A stretch of 64,000 nucleotides of DNA from Zhongshania aquimaris. GTDB lineage: Bacteria > Pseudomonadota > Gammaproteobacteria > Pseudomonadales > Spongiibacteraceae. The position numbers and the translations under genes were made by a program. The stretch's first letter is position 1. Each line of letters opens with the position of its first letter. The stretch is from contig NZ_JAHWDQ010000004.1 in assembly GCF_019312595.1 (NCBI RefSeq), forward strand, positions 282,995 to 346,994. The letters are read 5' to 3'. Below are positions 46,463-54,579 of this stretch, in pieces. The notes below the pieces were generated by a model. The model was not told where the DNA came from. It saw nothing but the letters and a program-made list of their open reading frames with translations, and ran no database searches.

Positions 46463-48160
46463 TCACAACACCCCCGCCTGCATCTGCTTGACTGCGTAAT
46501 CACAGGCTCTGGCGGTGAGTGCCATATACGTGAGCGACGGGTTGACGCAAGACGCTGACGTCATACAGGCGCCATCCGTGACAAACAGATTCGGCACATC
46601 GTGGGCCTGATTGTGGGCATTAAGCACCGCCTCTGTTGGATCATTACCCATGCGGGCAGTGCCCATCTCATGCACGGCGCCGCCCACCGGACTGTCACTT
46701 TCATGCTGCTTCAAATTCAGCACTGCGCCCGCTGCTCGCAAAATGCGCTCGCTTTGACCGACTGCATCTTCCCACAACTTGTATTCGTTCTCGCGCCACT
46801 GCGCATCGAATACCACTTGAGGAATACCAAAGCGGTCGCGTTTATTTGGATGTAAATAAAGATGGTTGCGTTTGTCTGGCAAACATTCGGCAAAAGCGAC
46901 CATTGCCCATACCCATGGACCTGGCTTTCGAAGGCTGTCTTTGAGATTGGCACCGAAGCCTTTGCGGTGATAATTCACCTTCCAGTTCATACGCACAACA
47001 TTGCCCTGAATACCGTAGCCCCGCACGAAGTCGTTCTGGTCTTCCTGTCCAGGCAGATTGCGGAACCGCGGAATATAAGTACCGTTTGGCCGATTTCCAT
47101 GCCAATAACTATCCATGTCGTCGAGGAAAATTCCCATCGAAGCGATACCGTGAACATGGTCCATCAAGTAGCGCCCCAATGCGCCACTGCGGTTTGCCAA
47201 ACCATTGGGAAATGCCTCAGACCCAGAGTTTAGCAACAACTGCGTGCTGCCTACGGTGGATGCACACAGGAACACCAAGCGCGACCGAAAGCGCAGGCGC
47301 TCACCCGTTTGACTGTCGATCACGCGCACTTCTGACACCTTGCCGGTCTCAGAATCAAGCACTAATTTCTCCACCACAGAGTTGGGGCGCAAGGTCATAT
47401 TTCCGGTGGCGGTGGCCGCCGGTAAGGTCGCGCTCTGCGAGCTAAAATAACTGCCAGTGGAACAACCGCGGTGACAGGGGCCGCAGTAATGGCAGGCCGC
47501 TCGACCATTGTGATTTTGGGTGAGAACAGCTGTCCGACCAATGGTCAGATTCACGTCCGGCGCCTTGCGTTTTAAACGCCCGCGAATAGTCTCCTCAATT
47601 TTATGCATCCCCATGGGCGGCAAGAATTCGCTATCTGGCAATTCAGCCAAGCCCAACTTCTCGCCGCTGACGCCGATAAATTTCTCGACGTAGCTATACC
47701 ACGGCGCGATATCGTCGTAGCCAATTGGCCAGGGAATGCCGTGACCGTCGCGCTGATTGGCCGCAAAGTCCTGCTGACTCCAGCGATAGGTCTGTCGCCC
47801 CCATACCAGAGAGCGACCGCCCACCACGTCAGTGCGAATCCAGTTAAACGGCTTTTCCGTTTGATAGGGATTTTGTTTGTCGTTAACGAAGAAGTGACGC
47901 GTTGCCTCACCAAAGGCGTAAGACGTGCTTTGTACCGGATACTCTTCTGCATACAACTCGCGGGGGGGCTTGCCCTGAAAAGGCAGTTTCCAATCCGGCG
48001 CATGTTCGCCGGTGTAGTCGGCGCCATGACGCAATTCGCGGCCGCGCTCAAGCACGAGTACTTTCAAGCCTTTTTCGGTCAATTCTTTTGCCGCCCAGCC
48101 ACCGGTAATTCCAGAGCCAACAACTATCGCATCAAAATCATATTGTGTTGTTACAGACAT
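46463..48160 (-). CDS. GMC oxidoreductase, glucoside-3-dehydrogenase/FAD-GDH-like catalytic subunit
   Basis: 565 residues. FAD motif VGSGITGGWAAKEL (14-27), GGRSLVWG (114-121), and C-terminal HEMGTARMG and NPSLTYMALTARACDYAV carry the usual catalytic His/Asn. C223, C226, C229 and C233 (CHYCGPCHRGC) form a cluster like the iron-sulfur site of bacterial FAD-dependent glucose or glucoside-3-dehydrogenases. It has no signal of its own; the partner at 48171-48788 has a Tat signal and would carry it out. Electrons would go to the membrane. Confidence 0.9.
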   Translation of the reverse strand: MSVTTQYDFDAIVVGSGITGGWAAKELTEKGLKVLVLERGRELRHGADYTGEHAPDWKLPFQGKPPRELYAEEYPVQSTSYAFGEATRHFFVNDKQNPYQTEKPFNWIRTDVVGGRSLVWGRQTYRWSQQDFAANQRDGHGIPWPIGYDDIAPWYSYVEKFIGVSGEKLGLAELPDSEFLPPMGMHKIEETIRGRLKRKAPDVNLTIGRTAVLTQNHNGRAACHYCGPCHRGCSTGSYFSSQSATLPAATATGNMTLRPNSVVEKLVLDSETGKVSEVRVIDSQTGERLRFRSRLVFLCASTVGSTQLLLNSGSEAFPNGLANRSGALGRYLMDHVHGIASMGIFLDDMDSYWHGNRPNGTYIPRFRNLPGQEDQNDFVRGYGIQGNVVRMNWKVNYHRKGFGANLKDSLRKPGPWVWAMVAFAECLPDKRNHLYLHPNKRDRFGIPQVVFDAQWRENEYKLWEDAVGQSERILRAAGAVLNLKQHESDSPVGGAVHEMGTARMGNDPTEAVLNAHNQAHDVPNLFVTDGACMTSASCVNPSLTYMALTARACDYAVKQMQAGVL

Positions 48161-48170
48161 AGCCGTTCCT

Positions 48171-48788
48171 TTAAATCAGCACTGAAACCCAACTGCTATC
48201 GTCGTCACGCAGTTTTTGATGACCGTCAAATTTCATCGGCATCGCCTCGTAACGCAGTACTTGCGTGCCACCGACCTCAGACGTAAAAAAGCCCCAGATC
48301 GTTAATTCTTTAAGCTGGCAAATAAACGGGGCATCACTGACATACACCGGTATTTCACCAAATGAATACCAACTAGAATCCGAGGCCGCGCTCTCCAGAT
48401 CCTCTAAAATACTAACTCGCGTTTTTTCAGCTAGCGCTTCAAAGGGTTGCTGATGGTCGCGCTGTACCTGTGCCATCAAAGCGTCAAAACCATCGACGAA
48501 CAGGTTTCGCTCTTGCTCATTGAGCCACTCGAAAACCATGAGCTCTACGAAGCGCGGCACGCCGGCATCGATGGCCCCCGGTGATTCCGTACGCGGTATG
48601 ACCGTCTCCGTTAGCATTGCCAAGGTCGCGCGCTGCGCAGCGTTAAAATACGACATCTTGCGATCGATATAATTGGGCGACGACGCCATGTGCCGCTGTT
48701 GTTCCACCGTCAATGTTATGCCCATCTGGCTAGCGCTAACACCGCCAATTAGCAGCGCCGCACACTCCAAAAATTCTCTACGATTCAT
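48171..48788 (-). CDS. Gluconate 2-dehydrogenase subunit 3-like Tat hitch-hiker subunit
   Basis: About 205 residues from ATG 48788, chosen because GGGAGG precedes it and it begins with a twin-arginine motif, NRREFLECAALLIGG. The upstream extension to 48881 overlaps another gene and is not a signal peptide. The FNAAQRATLAMLTETVIPRT segment with GAIDAGVPRFVE is the subunit 3 signature. In FAD-GDH and glucoside-3-dehydrogenase complexes this subunit exports and matures the flavoprotein. Gap to the GMC gene is 10 bp; start overlaps the small membrane protein by ATGA. Confidence 0.9.
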   Translation of the reverse strand: MNRREFLECAALLIGGVSASQMGITLTVEQQRHMASSPNYIDRKMSYFNAAQRATLAMLTETVIPRTESPGAIDAGVPRFVELMVFEWLNEQERNLFVDGFDALMAQVQRDHQQPFEALAEKTRVSILEDLESAASDSSWYSFGEIPVYVSDAPFICQLKELTIWGFFTSEVGGTQVLRYEAMPMKFDGHQKLRDDDSSWVSVLI

Positions 48789-49063
48789 GAATGGCCTCCC
48801 AGCTTTGACCGCAAATAACGCCACCACGGCAGCGCCACTGACAAACCGGCGAGTAGACACACCAACCATTGGTAGTGCCATTCGCCAAAATAGAATGAGG
48901 CCGCTTTAAAAACACTATAGCCATAGTAGATAAAGCCAATGCCTGTAAGGTGGTGTAGCTCGTAAAAAAGCGTCGCTGTTGCGCCCAGCAAGGCATAGAG
49001 GTAGACCGCTACCCCCAGCCCGGCCAGCAGACGCGGAACTCGAATTTCAACGCGTTTAACCAT
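48785..49063 (-). CDS. Small membrane protein of the dehydrogenase operon
   Basis: 92 residues with about two to three hydrophobic segments (12-30, 38-56, 65-80), His in ELHH and EWHY, and a basic C-terminus. Its stop overlaps the start of the subunit-3 gene by ATGA, and it lies 18 bp after the TonB receptor gene. I do not recognise a family. Position suggests a membrane anchor or electron-accepting partner of the GMC complex, since no cytochrome c subunit is encoded here. That role is inference. Confidence 0.65.
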   Translation of the reverse strand: MVKRVEIRVPRLLAGLGVAVYLYALLGATATLFYELHHLTGIGFIYYGYSVFKAASFYFGEWHYQWLVCLLAGLSVALPWWRYLRSKLGGHS

Positions 49064-49081
49064 GATCTCTAATCACCTTTT

Positions 49082-51427
49082 TTAAAAGTTTAGCTCCACC
49101 TCGATACCGGAAACACGCGGCGGTAGATTGCCAATTAATACAAGTTGACTGGGACGATCACTGCCTAGGAAAAGCGGTGCCGCCGAGAAAAACAAATCAC
49201 TATTATCTTCGAGGTTCTCAACAAAGGCGGTGACTTTGATCTGACGGCTGGCGTTTTGCCAACCCAAACGCACAGAACTATTGGTGTATGCATCCACGAC
49301 ATCGTCGTCGTTACCCAGTCCCCGGCGGTTAATTTGATCTGTCCAGCTGGTTTGCACGGAGGTAGTCACCCGCCCCCAGTCATTTAACTCAACGACATAG
49401 CTGGCCAACAGCGACACCGCAAACTCCGGCGATGCTGGCAAGGTTTCCCCGGAAAAGTCGAAAGGATCGTTGGCATCACAGCCCGGCGCTGGACTACCCT
49501 GCTCCCGCACCGGATCGTTACCGCAGTAGCTGTCATAAGAAGCATCCGTCCACGCAAAGCCGCCCATCACACTAAGACTGGCGGTAGGCATCCAGCGCAA
49601 ATCCATTTCGAAACCGTGAATTGATGCGGCGGCAGCATTTTCAGTAATCACTCCGCCTGGGGTTATCTGGCTAACCTGCAAATTCTGATAATCGTAAAAA
49701 TACAAGGCCATATTGGTCTGCAGACTCTGCCCTAGGAAATTTGCCTTCCAACCAAACTCAAGGGAGTCGAGAAACTCAGGATCGACTGGGTTTTGAATCA
49801 CGCCCTCTTCTAAAGATTCGATTCGCTGCGCTAAACCTGGCTTATAACCCCGCGCTGCCTTCACATACGCCATACCGCTTTCGTTATAGAACCAGCGCAC
49901 ACCCAACTCACCAGTAGTCTCTTCGAAGGCGGCGTACTGATTGATATCTTGCTCCTGAACCAGCGGGAAGTTACCCAGCGGGGTCACAATGGCATTTACC
50001 GAGCTGGCGGTCTCATTGGTAAATTCGTCGCGATTGTGGCGAATACCGGCAGACACCTCAATATTTGGCCAATCAAACAATTCACCCAAGTCCAAATTGG
50101 TATTGAGAAATACCGCCCGACTATCATCGACGATATGAATACCATCGATCCGCACCTCTGCAGTGATAGGACCGGAGATCACATCCAGCCAATCCGGCAA
50201 GCCCACCGTCGATGGCGACAAATGGCTGCGCACGTCGATAGCCTGCCGCCAGTCATCGGTTTTGCGATACGCGAAAAATCCCAGCAACCAATCCACACCA
50301 CTCGCGTTATCTGAAACAAAACGGAGTTCTGCTGTGCGCCGAACATCACTGGGGTGCTCCGACACCCCATCAGTGATGGCCGCTTCGGTGCCGTCCAGGT
50401 CAAATACTGACCGCCAATCGCGACGCATTTCACCACCCACAACGACCACATCCATGTTACCCAGCAATGGCAGCTCTTCCAGCGACCATGTGATGTCTGC
50501 CGATACCCGTGTGAAATCTTCTTTGAAATTACCGAAGCGCTCGTGGGCCCGCGACCGAACTTGCCTCAGGTCATCGGGCAGCGGAGTCGCGCCCAATGCT
50601 TCCAGCTCACCACTTTGGCGCGCCTTCTGTGAAGGGGAAAATACCGTATTGGTGCCGTTGGTCCGATACTGATATTTAATTGCTCGGAGCCCAAGTGCCA
50701 GCGAATCATTTATCTGGCTCGTCAGATAAATGCGTAAAAAGTGATCTTGCAGATTACCCGGATCAGCGTCATCTGGTGTCAGCAGATTGTCATAGTTGCC
50801 ATCTTTTTCCCGCGCGAAACCGGCTACTCGGGCTAACAAGCGGTCATCGCCAGCACCGAGTAGAGGCACATTAATATAGGCACGCAGCTCTTTTGAACTT
50901 AAGTCCGTCTGCCGATAACTGCCTCCCATCCCCAGCTCAGACTCTGGCTTAGCCCATTTGGCGTTGATCGCCCCGGCTGTTGCATTTCGTCCGTAGGCAG
51001 TGCCCGATGGGCCACGCACCACTTCCACAGCCTGCAAGTCGTAATAGGGCTCTCCGCGCAAGTCGAGAAAAAGGTCGTTCACGTGAAATGCCACTGGCGA
51101 TGGGCCGTCTCGGGTGCGGCTAATTCCGCGTATAGCGACCTGCTCACTGCCAGCCTCCTCACCCTGAACGATCACTCCCGGCATAAACTGGGCCATGGTG
51201 CGAAAATCCTGAATATTCTGCTCTGCCAGCATTTGGCCGCTTAACGCCGATACAGAGCCGAGCACATCCTGCAGCGACTCGCTACGCTTAGAAACCGTCA
51301 CTACAACTTCTTCTATCATCAAGCCAGATGGCGCGCGATCTGGAGTCACACTGGTTTGAGCAAAAGCTGAGCTGACGATAAACCACTGTACTGCAGTCGC
51401 CGCCACCCAAAAAATCTTAGACACCAT
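49082..51427 (-). CDS. TonB-dependent outer-membrane receptor
   Basis: About 781 residues from ATG 51427, which has GGGGAG 6 bases upstream and starts a good signal peptide (SKIFWVAATAVQWFIVSSAFA). An open frame extends to 51472. A TonB-box-like IEEVVVTVSKR, plug segment VEVVRGPSGTAYGRNATAGAI and the C-terminal SGIEVELNF ending in Phe are present. It is the first gene of the sugar operon, directly behind the promoter with the LacI-type operator, and would bring the glycoside into the periplasm. Confidence 0.93.
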   Translation of the reverse strand: MVSKIFWVAATAVQWFIVSSAFAQTSVTPDRAPSGLMIEEVVVTVSKRSESLQDVLGSVSALSGQMLAEQNIQDFRTMAQFMPGVIVQGEEAGSEQVAIRGISRTRDGPSPVAFHVNDLFLDLRGEPYYDLQAVEVVRGPSGTAYGRNATAGAINAKWAKPESELGMGGSYRQTDLSSKELRAYINVPLLGAGDDRLLARVAGFAREKDGNYDNLLTPDDADPGNLQDHFLRIYLTSQINDSLALGLRAIKYQYRTNGTNTVFSPSQKARQSGELEALGATPLPDDLRQVRSRAHERFGNFKEDFTRVSADITWSLEELPLLGNMDVVVVGGEMRRDWRSVFDLDGTEAAITDGVSEHPSDVRRTAELRFVSDNASGVDWLLGFFAYRKTDDWRQAIDVRSHLSPSTVGLPDWLDVISGPITAEVRIDGIHIVDDSRAVFLNTNLDLGELFDWPNIEVSAGIRHNRDEFTNETASSVNAIVTPLGNFPLVQEQDINQYAAFEETTGELGVRWFYNESGMAYVKAARGYKPGLAQRIESLEEGVIQNPVDPEFLDSLEFGWKANFLGQSLQTNMALYFYDYQNLQVSQITPGGVITENAAAASIHGFEMDLRWMPTASLSVMGGFAWTDASYDSYCGNDPVREQGSPAPGCDANDPFDFSGETLPASPEFAVSLLASYVVELNDWGRVTTSVQTSWTDQINRRGLGNDDDVVDAYTNSSVRLGWQNASRQIKVTAFVENLEDNSDLFFSAAPLFLGSDRPSQLVLIGNLPPRVSGIEVELNF

Positions 51428-51483
51428 GACTGTCTCCCCACCCCTTCGCCAACTGACTCGTTGTTGGGGCATTAGTTATTATT

Positions 51484-51499
51484 ATGTAATCGTTTACAT
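51484..51499. promoter_or_regulatory. LacI-family operator upstream of the sugar operon
   Basis: ATGTAATCGTTTACAT: 14 of 16 positions are symmetric around a central CG, the classic TGTAA-CG-TTACA type. It overlaps the -10 end and start region of the predicted minus-strand promoter and lies 57-72 bp before the TonB receptor ATG. The LacI-type protein encoded at the operon's far end is the likely ligand. Confidence 0.8.
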
Positions 51500-51527
51500 C
51501 ATAATGACGACCGCCTCCAAAATACAA
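51498..51527 (-). promoter_or_regulatory. Sigma-70-like promoter of the sugar operon
   Basis: Minus-strand -35 TTGTAT (51527-51522), 18-bp spacer, -10 TATGAT (51503-51498). The -10 abuts the operator, so repressor binding would block RNA polymerase. Confidence 0.55.
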
Positions 51528-51768
51528 GCCCCATAATGCAATTTATGTGAAGTAGCCCTTACCTTGGCGGCCGAATGATGGCAACAAACAGACGCAAAAA
51601 TCATTACCGACATCGACAGCCAAACGATAAATTATGATGACGCGCGTCAGTCTTAACTATGGTATATCCAATAAACGCCTACTCTTACTAACAAAACCCA
51701 ATACAACACCAATTCACAGATTGACCATTTTGATTCTTTTATTACGCAGACACACCCAAGCCACCCTC

Positions 51769-51787
51769 TATTGAGCTCAGCTCAATA
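51769..51787. promoter_or_regulatory. Perfect 19-bp palindrome, operator candidate
   Basis: TATTGAGCTCAGCTCAATA is a 9+1+9 perfect inverted repeat 16 bp upstream of the -35 of the plus-strand promoter. The position favours an activator or a repressor with upstream contact. Its cognate regulator is not in the window. Confidence 0.65.
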
Positions 51788-51803
51788 TAAATTTTCCACA
51801 ACC

Positions 51804-51833
51804 TTGTTATATCCGCCATTAATCAGGTATATT
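51804..51833 (+). promoter_or_regulatory. Sigma-70-like promoter of the hydratase/AtuA operon
   Basis: -35 TTGTTA (51804-51809), 18-bp spacer, -10 TATATT (51828-51833), about 73 bp before the first ATG. Confidence 0.55.
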
Positions 51834-51906
51834 AAGGACCATCATAATCACAGCAAACCTCAATAGCGAAAGACGAGATCTTAACTCAGCACGCTTAAGG
51901 ATCAGC

Positions 51907-52695
51907 ATGAGCGACAACATCATCAAATACCACGTGGGCGACAGCGGCATTGCCACCATCACCCTCAATCGCCCCGACATTCACAATGCCTTTGACGATA
52001 CCGTGGTTGCCGCACTGACCACCGCCTTTAAGCAAGCAGGTGAAGACCCCGCTGTACGGCTTGTGGTATTGGCCTCTACCGGTAAGAGCTTTTGCGCCGG
52101 CGGCGACCTGAACTGGATGCGCCGCATGGCGACCTACACCTTTGAAGAGAATTTGCGCGATTCCAATATGCTGGCCGAGATGCTGCGCACATTGAATTAC
52201 TTACCCAAGCCCACGATTGCGCGGGTACAGGGTGCCGCCTACGGTGGCGGCGTCGGCTTAGTTGCCTGCTGCGATATGGCAGTAGCCTCACCCGAGGCCG
52301 TATTTTGCTTGAGCGAAGTGAAGGTTGGTTTGATTCCAGCCACCATTGGCCCCTACGTAGTTCGCGCCATTGGCCAACGCGCCTCGCGCCGCTATTTCAC
52401 CACTGCCGAGCTAATCAGTGCACAGAAGGCCCTAGATCTGGGCTTGGTATCTGAAGTTGTCGCCAGCAACGAGCTCGACGAGTGCATTGCCGGTATCACC
52501 AAGAATTTGCTACGCAATGGCCCCCGCAGCGTCGGCGAAGCCAAACGCCTAGTACTGGATGTGGCCGACGGCGAAATAGATGCCACCATGATTGCCGACA
52601 CCAGCCAGCGCATCGCCGAGACCCGCGGCTCTGACGAAGGCCGCGAGGGGCTGACCGCCTTTCTAGAGAAACGCAAACCGGCTTGGATTAAATAA
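51907..52695 (+). CDS. Enoyl-CoA hydratase, methylglutaconyl-CoA hydratase (LiuC/AtuE)-like
   Basis: 262-residue crotonase. Oxyanion motifs are SFCAGGDLNWMRRM (about 60-73) and GAAYGGGVGLVACCD (about 104-118); SEVKVGLIPATIGPYVVRAIG resembles LiuC and AtuE, which hydrate 3-methylglutaconyl-CoA or isohexenylglutaconyl-CoA in leucine and acyclic terpene breakdown. The downstream AtuA homologue strengthens a terpene or branched-acid role. No biotin carboxylase (liuB/D or atuC/F) is visible in the window. Confidence 0.88.
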   Translation: MSDNIIKYHVGDSGIATITLNRPDIHNAFDDTVVAALTTAFKQAGEDPAVRLVVLASTGKSFCAGGDLNWMRRMATYTFEENLRDSNMLAEMLRTLNYLPKPTIARVQGAAYGGGVGLVACCDMAVASPEAVFCLSEVKVGLIPATIGPYVVRAIGQRASRRYFTTAELISAQKALDLGLVSEVVASNELDECIAGITKNLLRNGPRSVGEAKRLVLDVADGEIDATMIADTSQRIAETRGSDEGREGLTAFLEKRKPAWIK

Positions 52696-52749
52696 TCGCT
52701 TTATAGCCGAACCCACTTAACTCGATTAACACGCTAACAGGAACGTATT

Positions 52750-54120
52750 ATGAGCCAAGATAAAACCGTGCTTATCGCCAACGGCCAAGGCTTTTGGGGT
52801 GACAGCCTCCTGGGTCCGCTGCGCCTGGTTGAAGAAGGCCCACTGGATTACCTGACCTTGGATTACTTAGCCGAAGTCACCATGAGCATCATGCAAAAGC
52901 AAAAGCTGCGCAATCCCAACGCGGGCTACGCAACTGACTTTGTTGAAATGCTGCGCCAAATTTTGCCTACCTGCCAAAAGAAGGGCATTAAAGTGATCGC
53001 CAATGCCGGCGGTGTAAACCCTAGAGGTTGCCTGGAAGCGATTCAAAGTGTGGTTAAAGAACTGGGCATGACCGGCATTAAAATTGGCATCGTTGAAGGC
53101 GACGATATTCTCGACCAATTGCCGGAACTGATCGCCTCTGGCGAGAAGTTCAAAAACCTAGACAATGGCGAGGCGGTGGATTCCATCCTCGACAGAATGT
53201 CGAGCGCCAACGTCTATATCGGCGCCAAGCCGATTGTTGACGCACTAGCTCAAGGCGCTGACATCGTGGTGACGGGCCGCTCGACCGATCCATCACTGGT
53301 TGTGGCGCCACTGATTTACGAATTTGGCTGGTCAATGGACGATTTTGACAAGCTGGCTGCAGGCACTGTCATGGGTCACATCCTGGAGTGTGGCGCGCAG
53401 TGCACTGGGGGTAACTATAATGACTGGCGCAATGTGCCTGACTTCGCCCGCATCGGCTACCCCGTAGTTGAAGCCAAAGCGGATGGCACCTTTGTGGTTA
53501 CTAAACACGAAGGCACCGGCGGCTTGGTTAACATCGACACCATAACCTCACAACTGATGTACGAGCTGGGCGACCCAGTCAACTATCTAGGGCCTGACTG
53601 CACCTCTGACTTTACCACCATCAAGCTAGAGCAAGACGGCGAGAACCGCGTGCGTGTCAGCGGGGTGAAAGGCTCGGCACCAACACCAACGTATAAAGTC
53701 TCTATGTCGTATGAAGACGGTTACAAGATTGTTGGCCAACTAACTTATACCGGTCCAGACGCCATAGAAAAAGCCAACCTAGCCGCGGCTATTTTGTTTG
53801 ATCGCGTTGGCATGTACGGCAAGCCCATCCCCGAAGCGGATCGCTTTGTTGAATTGTTTGGCACCAATGTTTGCTACAAAGGCATTGTGAAGCAGGAGCA
53901 AGAGCCCAGCGAAGTCCTGCTGCGTGTTGGCGCCAAAAGCCACGACAAAAACCTGCTCAACATTTTAGCTCGCGAGCTAGCACCGCTGATTACTAGCGGC
54001 CCCGTTGGTGTTACCGGCTTTGCAGCTGGTCGCCCACGCCCGACTGAGATTGTAGGTTACTGGCCTGCCTTGATCGATAAAACCAAAGTCACCACCAGTG
54101 TCATTGTGGAGGAAGTGTAA
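52750..54120 (+). CDS. AtuA-family protein (DUF1446), N-terminal domain form
   Basis: 456 residues covering the DUF1446 core: IANGQGFWGDSLLGPLRLVE, IANAGGVNPRGC, GADIVVTGRSTDPSLV and ECGAQCTGGNYNDW. AtuA is required for acyclic terpene (citronellol) growth in Pseudomonas, but its reaction is not known. Longer AtuA proteins carry an extra C-terminal domain, which here is encoded by the next gene. It follows the hydratase gene by 54 bp with its own ribosome site (AGGAACG). Confidence 0.9.
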   Translation: MSQDKTVLIANGQGFWGDSLLGPLRLVEEGPLDYLTLDYLAEVTMSIMQKQKLRNPNAGYATDFVEMLRQILPTCQKKGIKVIANAGGVNPRGCLEAIQSVVKELGMTGIKIGIVEGDDILDQLPELIASGEKFKNLDNGEAVDSILDRMSSANVYIGAKPIVDALAQGADIVVTGRSTDPSLVVAPLIYEFGWSMDDFDKLAAGTVMGHILECGAQCTGGNYNDWRNVPDFARIGYPVVEAKADGTFVVTKHEGTGGLVNIDTITSQLMYELGDPVNYLGPDCTSDFTTIKLEQDGENRVRVSGVKGSAPTPTYKVSMSYEDGYKIVGQLTYTGPDAIEKANLAAAILFDRVGMYGKPIPEADRFVELFGTNVCYKGIVKQEQEPSEVLLRVGAKSHDKNLLNILARELAPLITSGPVGVTGFAAGRPRPTEIVGYWPALIDKTKVTTSVIVEEV

Positions 54121-54121
54121 G

Positions 54122-54454
54122 ATGGCCCGTGTACAATTATTTGATGTCGCAATTGCTCGCTCTGGCGACAAAGGTGACGGTTCTAATGTGGGTATTAAAG
54201 CTCGCACACCGGAACTATATGAGTTTCTTCGTGAGAACCTAACCATTGCCGTGGTGAAAGAGCACTTCAAGGAAATCTGCTTTGGCGACGTAAAGCGTTA
54301 CGAATTGCCCAACCTGCAAGTATTGAACTTCATTCTTGAAGATTCACTTGGTGGTGGCGGCACCGAAACGCTGATCATGGATGCCCAGGGCAAGGTACAC
54401 AGCCTGGCGCTGCTGCATATGGAAATGGATATACCTGACGCACTGCTTGCCTAG
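54122..54454 (+). CDS. AtuA C-terminal-domain protein, separate gene
   Basis: About 110 residues from ATG 54122, preceded by GGAGGAAG; the frame is open to 54098 but that start lies inside atuA. RVQLFDVAIARSGDKGDGSNVGIKAR and EDSLGGGGTETLIMDAQGK are the landmarks of the domain fused to DUF1446 in full-length AtuA. Only one base separates it from the preceding stop, so both chains are made together and probably form one complex. Confidence 0.87.
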   Translation: MARVQLFDVAIARSGDKGDGSNVGIKARTPELYEFLRENLTIAVVKEHFKEICFGDVKRYELPNLQVLNFILEDSLGGGGTETLIMDAQGKVHSLALLHMEMDIPDALLA

Positions 54455-54480
54455 TCAGCGGGTAGTAAATGCGTAAGACA

Positions 54481-54515
54481 ATTCAGGCCGGTTATCCGGC
54501 CTGAATGCTTTTTCG
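54481..54515 (+). terminator. Intrinsic terminator of the hydratase/AtuA operon
   Basis: ATTCAGGCCGG, TTAT, CCGGCCTGAAT: an 11-bp perfect stem with a 4-base loop, followed by GCTTTTT. Confidence 0.95.
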
Positions 54516-54579
54516 CTTTCCAAATTAGACAAAGCAAAACACAATACCCACTCACCTGAAGCCGAAGAAAGCAAAAGCC

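Larger units (their letters stand above)
51500..51906. other. Divergent intergenic region, about 400 bp
   Basis: Separates the sugar operon (minus) from the enoyl-CoA-hydratase/AtuA operon (plus). Besides the two promoters and two operator-like palindromes listed separately, it holds only AT-rich sequence with no supported gene. Confidence 0.6.

Noticed and set aside
48789..48881. N-terminal extension of the subunit-3 protein
   Set aside because: It overlaps the small membrane protein gene and masks the twin-arginine start; ATG 48788 has GGGAGG.
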